DNA of 5,112 bases from an uncultured Verrucomicrobiota bacterium (GTDB lineage Bacteria; Verrucomicrobiota; Verrucomicrobiia; Limisphaerales; UBA9464): the NCBI GenBank assembly GCA_903864375.1, contig CAIPFS010000502.1, positions 1 through 5,112 on the forward strand, in the 5' to 3' direction. Position numbers and translations under genes: made by a program. The notes beneath the pieces were generated by a model. It ran no database searches, had not been told where the DNA came from, and was given only the letters and a program-made list of their open reading frames with translations. Every line of letters begins with the position of its first letter. Positions within the stretch are counted from its first letter, which is position 1. Positions 1-5,112 of the stretch are shown here, piece after piece.

Positions 1-118
1 CACCCCTCTTCGGGTTGAGGGATTTGAGGGTGAAGGCGGTCACGGTGACCGGGGTGGGGGAATGAGGCGCGATGAGGCGTGACAAGGGGTGAAGGGATGG
101 CGTCTGGATGGATTGAAT
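1..118. other. Unassigned window edge beyond queG, with short repeats
   Basis: This stretch follows the queG stop codon and holds no complete gene. Two short reading frames run into the left edge and cannot be told apart. One is a plus-strand frame from base 3 to a TGA at 63-65, which would be the C-terminal tail of a convergent gene. The other is a minus-strand frame from a GTG at 43-41, which would be the first codons of a further gene in the same direction; it has no visible ribosome binding site. Positions 37-51 form a near-perfect palindrome (CGGTCAC, one central G, GTGACCG), and 62-81 hold two copies of a 10-base unit (ATGAGGCGCG then ATGAGGCGTG). Neither strand has a hairpin followed by a T-run, so I do not call a queG terminator here. 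Confidence 0.4.
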
Positions 119-1189
119 TCATCGCCGTGGCGTCCGGTTTAAGATCGCCCCCATGGCCCAGAGGGCATGCTCGGCGATGAGGGGTTCTGCATCTTGAGCT
201 GCTTTCTCAAGGGCAGGTAGAGCCTCCCGGTCGCCGACGTTGCCGAGCGCCACACACACGTTGCGCAGGAGACCCCGGCGCTTGGTTCGCTCCAGAGGGG
301 TTCCGCGAAACAGACGACGAAACCCCGGACCGTCCAGTTGCAGCCAATCCAGGAGTCGGGGCCGGTTCAATTCGGGACGGTAAAACGACTGCAACAACCC
401 ACCCGATTGCGCGAACCGGTTCCAGGGACATGCAGCGAGGCAGTCGTCGCAGCCGAAAATTCGGTTGCCAATCAACGGACGAAGTTCGACCGGAATGGAC
501 CCCTTGAGTTCGATGGTCAGGTAGGCAATACACCGGCGGGCATCCAGGGTGAAAGGTGCCGGCAGTGCCTGGGTAGGACACGCCGTCAGGCAACGGGTGC
601 AGCTTCCGCAGCGGTTTGGCTCCGGCGCATCCGGTTTGATCTCCAGTGTGGTTAGAATCTCTGCGAGCAGCAGCCAATTGCCATGGCGACGGGAAACCAC
701 GCCCGTATGTTTTCCAACAAAACCGACGCCTGCTCGCTGGGCCAAATCGCGCTCCAGAATCGGGCCAGTGTCGACATAGGCCAGGGAGCGGGTTCCCACT
801 CCGCCCTTGATATCCAGCCAATGAGCGAGATCGGCCAAAGGCCGTGCCACTATCTCGTGATAATCAGAATATCGGGCATAGCGGGCCACAATGCCGATGG
901 CGGTTGGAATTCCGTGGGCCGATGCCGGATTCGGGACCGGTTCAAAAGCTGCATCATCCCCATGATAGTTGATGCCGAGGACCACCACGCTGCGGACATC
1001 GGGGAGGACCTTTTGGAGGTCGGTGCGCCGTTCCTTGCCTCGCTCAAGCCATGCCATTTCGGCATGTCGACCTTCTGCGAGTGCCGCAAGAAATGATGGG
1101 GCTGAAGCCGGCTTTCCAGCGTGGGTTACGCGGCAGAGATCAAATCCCAGTTCCCTGGAGCGGACCTCCAGGGCCTCACGAAGGTTCAC
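119..1189 (-). CDS. queG: Epoxyqueuosine reductase QueG
   Basis: QueG is a cytosolic, cobalamin-dependent iron-sulfur enzyme that reduces epoxyqueuosine to queuosine at the wobble position of tRNAs with GUN anticodons, the last step of queuosine synthesis. The 356-residue length is normal for the family. The N-terminal cobalamin-binding part includes RYARYSDYH (103-111; from memory the family form is usually RYARGRDYH) and DTGPILER (140-147), whose Asp140 matches the catalytic acid. The ferredoxin-like part has exactly eight cysteines for two 4Fe-4S clusters: C194, C197, C200, C204, C220, C247, C250 and C254, with the typical GCDDC...CPWN end. Residues about 305-350 form a HEAT-like helical repeat, as usual in the long QueG form. 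The start is GTG; it overlaps the aroK stop as GTGA (1186-1189), which fixes the start and implies translational coupling. It is the last gene of the UbiA-aroK-queG run. Confidence 0.96.
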   Translation of the reverse strand: MNLREALEVRSRELGFDLCRVTHAGKPASAPSFLAALAEGRHAEMAWLERGKERRTDLQKVLPDVRSVVVLGINYHGDDAAFEPVPNPASAHGIPTAIGIVARYARYSDYHEIVARPLADLAHWLDIKGGVGTRSLAYVDTGPILERDLAQRAGVGFVGKHTGVVSRRHGNWLLLAEILTTLEIKPDAPEPNRCGSCTRCLTACPTQALPAPFTLDARRCIAYLTIELKGSIPVELRPLIGNRIFGCDDCLAACPWNRFAQSGGLLQSFYRPELNRPRLLDWLQLDGPGFRRLFRGTPLERTKRRGLLRNVCVALGNVGDREALPALEKAAQDAEPLIAEHALWAMGAILNRTPRR

Positions 1190-1761
1190 TGAGTACCCGG
1201 AACCTGCCGGGCGGCAAGAAATGCTTCAGCGATAAAACGCGCCGTTTCAGGGGGATGCCGAAAATCGACTCCGACCAGGAGGTCGGCTTCCCGGTAGATG
1301 GGGGCCCTTTCTTCCAAAAGCTCCCGAATCCGAAGGAGGGGGTCGGGACTGCGGAGCAAGGGACGATGGGATTGGGTCCGGACCCGTTCGAAGAGGGTCT
1401 CCGCAGATGCCCAGAGGCATGCGATGAGGGCGTGTTGACGAAGAAGTGCGCGGTTGGTGGGATTAAGAATCAATCCTCCACCGGTAGCGATAACGAGTCC
1501 GGTTCGAAGGCCCAATTCTTCCACCACAGCCGCCTCCATGGCTCGAAATGCAGGCTCACCCAATTCCGAAAAGATCTCGGTCACCCGGCGGCCTTGCCGT
1601 TCCTCAATGACTTTATCGGTATCCACCAGGTCAAACCGCAGGATTTCCGCAAGAAAAAAGCCGACGGTGCTCTTTCCTGCCCCCATAAACCCGGTCAAAG
1701 CGATGTTACGAAACTCGCGAACCGGGCGCGGGGGAACTGTTTCTTCGTGCAGGGTCGCCAT
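1186..1761 (-). CDS. aroK: Shikimate kinase
   Basis: Shikimate kinase phosphorylates shikimate at its 3-hydroxyl with ATP, the fifth step of the chorismate pathway, in the cytosol. The 191-residue protein shows the whole family signature: Walker A GFMGAGKST (24-32), the DTD pair Asp47/Asp49 for Mg2+ and shikimate, Arg73 in FRAMEA for shikimate binding, the GGG loop (94-96), the lid arginine in RPLL (Arg133) and the late shikimate-contacting Arg157 in IYREAD. The N-terminus carries about 18 residues ahead of the usual start of the first strand, but the ATG sits in a TAATG junction with the UbiA gene, so this start is well supported by coupling although no clear Shine-Dalgarno is seen. The gene also overlaps queG by four bases. 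The symbol aroK rather than aroL is by convention; the sequence does not separate the two isoforms. Confidence 0.96.
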   Translation of the reverse strand: MATLHEETVPPRPVREFRNIALTGFMGAGKSTVGFFLAEILRFDLVDTDKVIEERQGRRVTEIFSELGEPAFRAMEAAVVEELGLRTGLVIATGGGLILNPTNRALLRQHALIACLWASAETLFERVRTQSHRPLLRSPDPLLRIRELLEERAPIYREADLLVGVDFRHPPETARFIAEAFLAARQVPGTQ

Positions 1762-2624
1762 TAGGTTGCGGGAATCAATCGTTGAGCCGCAACGGCCGCG
1801 AGGAACAGTGCGAAAAAGACACTACCCCATCCGTAGGTCGGAACGACCGCCAGCCAGTCCACCAGACAAATGCCTGCCAGCAGCCCGGAAACGGACAGGC
1901 CAAGATTGCGATTGGCGTCCACCCAGACATGCCGGAGGCACCACGCCGACCAACCGACAAGCACAACGGCCAGATACAAGGCTCGAAGCCGGGTATCATT
2001 TCCATTGGCTATCCAGGCGAGCCCCAATGGCAAAGTAAGGACTGCCAGGGGCCAATGTCGCAGGGAATGGGTGGTGCTTTCCCGTCGGGCCAGGTAGCTG
2101 AGACCGATAATCCAGCCGGCGAGAGCCAGCGCGCTCCAGACAGCCAATCCAGTGACCCGGTCGGCACCAGTGGAGGCAGCGGCCAGAAATAGAAAGAAGC
2201 GGCACGAGGCCATTAGAACCGGCGAAAATGAGACCGCCTTGTGGACAAAATCATACACCAGGATCGCAATCAGCAGCAACGTCCCTAAACAGGCTGTTGA
2301 CCACCCCAGACAGCACATCAACAACCAACCCGAGGCCAGCAGGCATCCACCGATCCTCCAAACGAGGCCCGCGGTGATGGCACCTGAAGGGATCGGACGC
2401 TCCCGCCGGTGCTGTCGGTCAAATGCCGCATCGCAGGCATCATTCAGGTACATTCCGCCCACATAAAGAGCAGACGCTGCGAGGGTCAGAAGCCACAGTC
2501 GACCGGGGCTGCCACCCCCGCCCAGAATCCAGCCCGCCAGCGAATTGGACCAAACTGTCGGCAGGTTCGAGACCCTGCCCAGAACGAGCAGGGTACGGAA
2601 AGTCGGTTTTTGAGCCTTGGGCAT
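1761..2624 (-). CDS. UbiA-family membrane prenyltransferase, divergent
   Basis: UbiA proteins are integral membrane enzymes that transfer an isoprenoid chain from its diphosphate to an aromatic or other acceptor. This 287-residue protein has about nine hydrophobic segments and the first Asp-rich motif of the family, NDACDAAFD (61-69; Asn61, Asp62, Asp65, Asp69), followed by RRERPIPSG (73-81), which binds Mg-diphosphate. The second Asp-rich motif expected in the loop near residues 175-190 is absent: the matching stretch reads LARREST and has no aspartate. That pattern, with the preceding YDFVHKAVSFSPVLMASCR region, recalls the EboC-like and planctomycete/verrucomicrobial UbiA branch more than MenA or quinone UbiA; this is from memory. 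The acceptor is unknown. The ATG start at 2624 has no good Shine-Dalgarno. The stop overlaps the aroK start by one base (TAATG), so it heads a coupled three-gene run. Membership of the superfamily is sure; the specific function is not. Confidence 0.9.
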   Translation of the reverse strand: MPKAQKPTFRTLLVLGRVSNLPTVWSNSLAGWILGGGGSPGRLWLLTLAASALYVGGMYLNDACDAAFDRQHRRERPIPSGAITAGLVWRIGGCLLASGWLLMCCLGWSTACLGTLLLIAILVYDFVHKAVSFSPVLMASCRFFLFLAAASTGADRVTGLAVWSALALAGWIIGLSYLARRESTTHSLRHWPLAVLTLPLGLAWIANGNDTRLRALYLAVVLVGWSAWCLRHVWVDANRNLGLSVSGLLAGICLVDWLAVVPTYGWGSVFFALFLAAVAAQRLIPAT

Positions 2625-2645
2625 GAACTCGTTCGATTCGGGGAC

Positions 2646-2674
2646 AGTCTAGCGTCGTTCAAGGGGGCATCCAA
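2646..2674 (-). promoter_or_regulatory. Possible promoter for the UbiA-aroK-queG run
   Basis: On the minus strand TTGGAT (2674-2669) and TAGACT (2651-2646) are separated by exactly 17 bases and lie 21 bases ahead of the UbiA ATG, downstream of the intrinsic terminator. The match to sigma-70 consensus is partial (3 of 6 and 4 of 6), and it would give a leader of only about 15 bases. The spacing and position are the main support; the motif alone would be weak. Confidence 0.25.
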
Positions 2675-2688
2675 GCATCCATCCTGCG

Positions 2689-2720
2689 CAAAGCAAAAGC
2701 GGGCACCTCGCGGTGCCCGC
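2689..2720 (-). terminator. Rho-independent terminator, minus strand
   Basis: A perfect 9-bp GC-rich stem, GCGGGCACC with GGTGCCCGC (2699-2707 and 2712-2720), closes a four-base loop. Read on the minus strand it is followed at once by TTTTGCTTTG. On the plus strand CTAACCC follows the stem, so it works in one direction only. It lies 214 bases past the antiporter stop and 65 bases ahead of the UbiA start. It therefore ends either the guaA-antiporter transcript, a separate small RNA from the gap, or a prematurely stopped leader of the UbiA run. Confidence 0.75.
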
Positions 2721-2725
2721 CTAAC

Positions 2726-2741
2726 CCAAACAACCAAACAA
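2726..2741. repeat. Two tandem copies of an 8-base unit
   Basis: CCAAACAA occurs twice in a row (2726-2733 and 2734-2741). On the minus strand this is an unstructured T/G-rich linker between the SD-like site and the terminator hairpin. No function can be read from it. Confidence 0.5.
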
Positions 2742-2750
2742 ACCTCCTTT

Positions 2751-2840
2751 GCCCGCGCGGAGCGCTGAGCGGGCTGCGGTCTTTCAATCGGTGTGATTGA
2801 GGTGGCCCAGCCTAGTTTCTGCCCCTTGATTGACGCTCAG
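2751..2840 (-). other. Structured non-coding region with alternative hairpins
   Basis: Several inverted repeats are packed here. An outer pair, CTGAGCG (2765-2771) with CGCTCAG (2834-2840), encloses GGCTG (2772-2776) with CAGCC (2808-2812), which encloses TCAATC (2784-2789) with GATTGA (2795-2800) around a five-base loop; all three nest without conflict. GATTGA occurs again at 2828-2833, so TCAATC has two possible partners. A competing hairpin, GCCCGC (2751-2756) with GCGGGC (2769-2774), overlaps the outer stem and cannot form with it. On the minus strand the region leads into the SD-like site and the terminator, so it could be part of a small RNA or of a leader for the UbiA run. It could also be structured 3' untranslated RNA of the antiporter gene. 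I do not recognise a known RNA family; strand is inferred from the terminator. Confidence 0.35.
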
Positions 2841-2855
2841 GTTACGGCGGCCTTC

Positions 2856-2887
2856 AACGCTTTTTTGGAAAAACAAAAAAGAACGTT
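2856..2887. repeat. A/T-rich inverted repeat after the antiporter gene
   Basis: CTTTTTTG (2860-2867) and CAAAAAAG (2874-2881) are perfect inverted arms around a six-base loop, extended outward by AACG (2856-2859) and CGTT (2884-2887) after a two-base bulge. It lies 48 bases past the antiporter stop. The minus strand reads a long T-rich tract here, so it could be a weak or bidirectional transcript end, but no GC-rich stem directly precedes the T-run. The stem is mostly A-U and would be weak. Confidence 0.45.
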
Positions 2888-2934
2888 AGGAGCAGCCTGA
2901 ATGCCAGGTGCACTGGTCCTCGGGAGGATTTGGT

Positions 2935-4380
2935 TCAACGAAAGAAAACAAACCAAACAATGAGTAACATGGGCAGCATAAACGGGAGGGTGTACCGCCC
3001 GATATAGGCGAGAAAGGACGGTGTTTTCACACCGGTCTGGTCGGCAATGGCCTTCACCATGAAATTGGGCCCGTTTCCGATGTAAGTGTTTGCACCGAAA
3101 AAGACTGCGCCGACTGAAATGGAGAGGATGTAGCGATTGAACGCGACGTTTCCCAAAAGATAGGCGATCTCGATTTCCTCGGTGCCCACCTTTTTGGAGG
3201 CCACCAAATCTCCGTGGTATTTTTGAAGCGCCATGAACGTCTGGCGAATTTGATCAGCGTGCTCACCGTGGATAAAAGTCGCCAGGTCTGAGCCACCGGT
3301 CTGGACGAGATGTTGCACCTGGGCAACGGTGTCGTTGTCAATAAATGCACCGAAAATAGCACTCAAGAAGCTCAGATAGGTCGGAGCGTTATCCAGCACA
3401 CTGCTGAGAATCCCGCTGCCAAAATAGAAAAAGGTCGGGGTTGGATTACCCAATTCCCGGGCATTGACCGCCAACCAGTCCAGTGCCGGCATCATGGTGG
3501 CAAAGATCCCGATGAAGAGGATGGCCACCTCCTTGACGGGATGAAAATTGAAATCGTTGGATTCGTGGACGGACCGGGGGGTGAGGAAATAGGAGCCGGC
3601 AGCGGCGGCGACCATGATGGCTTCCCGGAGGAAGGGGGGATTTCCGGCAAACAGGATGGCCCCGAGAACAGCCCCGAGGAAAACGATATTCAACAAACCA
3701 GTGACCTTGAATGTCTCTCCGTGCCCGGAATGCTGGTCCCGGACCGGTTTGGGGACCCGGCGATAATTCTGAACATCAACGACCAGAAACATGAGTAACA
3801 GAGTGGCAACCCCGACTCCCCACATCGGCCAGCAATGTTCGGCAACCCACCAGAAGGGGATGCCCTTGATATAACCGAGAAACAGAGGCGGATCGCCAAT
3901 CGGCGTCAGGCATCCGGCGACGTTGGAGATGATGAAAATGAAGAAAACGATGTGATGGGCGGTGATTCGGTACTTATTCATCCGAATCCAGGGACGGATG
4001 AGGAGCATGGAGGCCCCCGTCGTTCCGAGCATATTGGCAAGGATGGTCCCGACGGCCAGAAATCCCAGGTTTGCCCAGGGTGTTGCCTCCCCTTTGACTT
4101 GAATGTGAATCCCGCCACTCACCACGTAGAGTGCGCCGATCATGGCGATGAAGCTGATGTACTCGTGGAAGGCATCAAACACCCTGGGGCCGGCCTGAAG
4201 TCCAAACAGGTAATAGGCAAGAGTGATGGATCCCAGCCCGATGGCGACTTTGGGATAATGGCGCCCCCACCACCCTGAAAAAAAGAGGGGAGCGAGGGCA
4301 ATGGCGAGGAGCAATCCTGCGAAGGGCAGAATCATCCAGGGAGTCGGAGTTCGTGCCAATTCAGCGGCGGCGAGGAGCAT
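2935..4380 (-). CDS. Sodium:proton antiporter, NhaD/CitM-like ion transporter
   Basis: This inner-membrane protein belongs to the ion-transporter superfamily (ArsB, NhaD, citrate transporters); I infer Na+/H+ antiport from overall likeness to NhaD-type proteins. From the ATG at 4380 it has 481 residues and many hydrophobic helices. The paired signature loops are present: TGAS (121-124) and SNVAGCLTPIGDPPL (152-166) in the first half, LDNAPT (329-334) and GNGPNFMVKAIA (435-446) in the second, which mark the two broken helices that form the ion site. A hydrophilic stretch of nearly 60 residues (about 347-404) sits directly after the LDNAPT helix. The start is uncertain: a TTG at 4413 would add 11 residues and neither start has a Shine-Dalgarno; I prefer the ATG on codon grounds. 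It follows guaA by 54 bases (21 from the TTG) in the same frame and may be cotranscribed. The transported ion cannot be proven from sequence. Confidence 0.9.
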   Translation of the reverse strand: MLLAAAELARTPTPWMILPFAGLLLAIALAPLFFSGWWGRHYPKVAIGLGSITLAYYLFGLQAGPRVFDAFHEYISFIAMIGALYVVSGGIHIQVKGEATPWANLGFLAVGTILANMLGTTGASMLLIRPWIRMNKYRITAHHIVFFIFIISNVAGCLTPIGDPPLFLGYIKGIPFWWVAEHCWPMWGVGVATLLLMFLVVDVQNYRRVPKPVRDQHSGHGETFKVTGLLNIVFLGAVLGAILFAGNPPFLREAIMVAAAAGSYFLTPRSVHESNDFNFHPVKEVAILFIGIFATMMPALDWLAVNARELGNPTPTFFYFGSGILSSVLDNAPTYLSFLSAIFGAFIDNDTVAQVQHLVQTGGSDLATFIHGEHADQIRQTFMALQKYHGDLVASKKVGTEEIEIAYLLGNVAFNRYILSISVGAVFFGANTYIGNGPNFMVKAIADQTGVKTPSFLAYIGRYTLPFMLPMLLIVWFVFFR

Positions 4381-4434
4381 AAACGGAGAAAGCGTGCTGC
4401 GTGCCAAACTCAAGGGAAAGACTGCGGATGAAGG

Positions 4435-5112
4435 CTATTCCCATTCGATGGTCCCGGGAGGCTTGCTGGTGATATCCAGCACGCACCGATTGATCCCGCG
4501 GACTTCGTTGGTTATCCGGCTGGAGATGTGCTCCAGAAGGTCGTAAGGGAGGCGAACCCAATCCGCTGTCATCCCATCCTGGGATTCGACCGCCCGGATG
4601 GCGATGGTGAAGTCGTAGGTCCGTTCGTCCCCCATCACCCCGACACTACGAACCGGGAGGAGAACGGCGAACGTCTGCCAGGTTTTGTAGTACCAATCCG
4701 CCGCCTTCATTTCATGGACCACGATGGCATCTGCCGCCCTTAAAACGCGGAGTTTATCAGCGGTAACGGCCCCAAGGCAGCGGACGGCGAGGCCGGGACC
4801 CGGAAACGGCTGTCGATGGACCATTTCCCTGGGCAAACCCAACTCAACGCCCAACTGCCGGACCTCGTCCTTGAACAAACGCCGAAGGGGTTCGACCAAT
4901 TTGAACTTCAGGCGTTTGGGCAGGCCCCCGACGTTGTGGTGCGACTTGATCATCGAAGCGGGATTACCCGCGATGGGCACCGACTCGATCACATCCGGAT
5001 ACAGGGTACCTTGAGCCAGGAAGCGAGCGTTTCCAAACTGTTCAGCACATTGGGTGAAAACCTCGATGAATGTTCGCCCGATGATCTTACGTTTTTTTTC
5101 GGGATGGGTGAC
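4435..5112 (-). CDS. guaA: GMP synthase (glutamine-hydrolysing), C-terminal part
   Basis: GuaA converts XMP to GMP using ATP and glutamine, in the cytosol. The visible 225 codons run open to the right edge, so the glutaminase domain and most of the ATP pyrophosphatase domain lie outside. The fragment begins in the conserved region leading to PEKKRKIIG (4-12 of the fragment) and LAQGTLYPDVIES (32-44), the end of the ATP pyrophosphatase domain. The C-terminal dimerisation and XMP-binding domain follows, with KSHHNVGGLP (56-65), RQPFPGPGLAVR (100-111), LPVRSVGVMGD and the family end KPPGTIEWE before a TAG stop. The GTG at 4992-4990 is an internal valine, not a start. A histidine stands at fragment position 3 where aspartate is usual (THPEKKRK for TDPEKKRK); otherwise all landmarks look intact. 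The antiporter gene follows closely on the same strand. Confidence 0.97.
   Translation of the reverse strand, partial: VTHPEKKRKIIGRTFIEVFTQCAEQFGNARFLAQGTLYPDVIESVPIAGNPASMIKSHHNVGGLPKRLKFKLVEPLRRLFKDEVRQLGVELGLPREMVHRQPFPGPGLAVRCLGAVTADKLRVLRAADAIVVHEMKAADWYYKTWQTFAVLLPVRSVGVMGDERTYDFTIAIRAVESQDGMTADWVRLPYDLLEHISSRITNEVRGINRCVLDITSKPPGTIEWE

Larger units (their letters stand above)
2659..2750 (-). promoter_or_regulatory. Consensus SD site with a possible short leader peptide over the terminator
   Basis: The minus strand carries AAAGGAGG (2750-2743), the best Shine-Dalgarno sequence I found in the window, yet no annotated gene follows it. TTG codons start 5 bases (2737) and 9 bases (2733) after it. 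The second opens a 24-codon frame ending at a TGA at 2659-2661, running straight through the terminator hairpin and stopping ahead of the UbiA gene. If translated, ribosomes could disrupt that terminator. Against this: the start would be TTG, the frame is short, and its peptide has no run of regulatory codons. The first TTG opens a frame that continues out of frame into the UbiA gene and is probably chance. Confidence 0.18.

Noticed and set aside
207..821. Minus-strand open frame of 204 codons within queG
   Set aside because: It is an out-of-frame shadow of queG, which carries all eight cluster cysteines in its own frame.
1051..1764. Plus-strand open frame of 237 codons
   Set aside because: It lies antisense to aroK and the start of queG, both of which show complete conserved motifs; the antisense product is low in recognisable structure and rich in Gly, Pro, Lys and Arg.
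2486..2737. Minus-strand 83-codon frame starting behind the consensus SD site
   Set aside because: It runs through the terminator stem and then out of frame inside the UbiA gene, with no protein-like composition. Only the site itself and the shorter frame at 2659-2733 are kept, at low confidence.
2765..2840. Possible tRNA: 76 bases closed by a perfect 7-bp stem
   Set aside because: Neither strand has a T-arm with the GTTCRANYC-type loop, a D-arm, an anticodon arm in the right place, or a CCA-compatible end.
2625..2934. preQ1 riboswitch controlling the run that ends in queG
   Set aside because: I looked for the short preQ1 aptamer hairpin with its A-rich tail and did not see it on either strand.
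3310..3798. Plus-strand open frame of 162 codons inside the antiporter gene
   Set aside because: It is antisense to a membrane protein with intact signature motifs. The product is a Gly/Glu/Asp-rich string typical of antisense reading of hydrophobic codons.
4301..4546. Plus-strand open frame giving a peptide with YSHSMVPGGLLVIS
   Set aside because: This is the antisense of the guaA 3' end. Translations of this kind, opposite conserved C-terminal coding sequence, are familiar database artefacts.
1..5112. Mobile element, CRISPR, defence or toxin-antitoxin system
   Set aside because: No transposase, integrase, nuclease or regular repeat-spacer pattern is present; every gene seen belongs to a common metabolic or transport family.

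Overview
The window holds four complete genes and one partial gene, all on the minus strand, plus one non-coding gap of about 310 bases. Read in the direction of transcription (right to left) they are: the C-terminal part of guaA (GMP synthase), a polytopic Na+/H+ antiporter of the ion-transporter (ArsB/NhaD/CitM) superfamily, a non-coding gap with several inverted repeats and a clear intrinsic terminator, then a tight three-gene run of a UbiA-type membrane prenyltransferase, shikimate kinase (aroK) and epoxyqueuosine reductase (queG). The last 118 bases on the left lie beyond queG and cannot be assigned.

The DNA is moderately GC-rich and its genes mostly lack strong Shine-Dalgarno sequences. 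The antiporter type and the UbiA variant resemble proteins I associate with Verrucomicrobiota and neighbouring PVC or Bacteroidota lineages. Verrucomicrobiota is my best guess, with modest confidence; there is no rRNA or other marker in the window to settle it.

Layout: 1-118 edge segment with short repeats; 119-1189 queG; 1186-1761 aroK; 1761-2624 UbiA family; 2625-2934 gap with a possible promoter, a minus-strand terminator, an SD-like site, mutually exclusive hairpins and an A/T-rich inverted repeat; 2935-4380 (or 4413) antiporter; 4435-5112 guaA, running off the right edge.

The UbiA, aroK and queG genes overlap (TAATG and GTGA junctions), so they are almost certainly one translationally coupled transcript. 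They do not form an obvious single pathway: shikimate kinase supplies chorismate for aromatic amino acids and quinones, UbiA enzymes prenylate aromatic acceptors (often made from chorismate), and QueG completes the tRNA modification queuosine. The guaA-antiporter pair may be a second transcription unit. I see no mobile element, CRISPR array, tRNA or rRNA and no sign of recent transfer. This is mostly ordinary housekeeping DNA; the points most worth checking are the divergent UbiA protein and the structured gap ahead of it.
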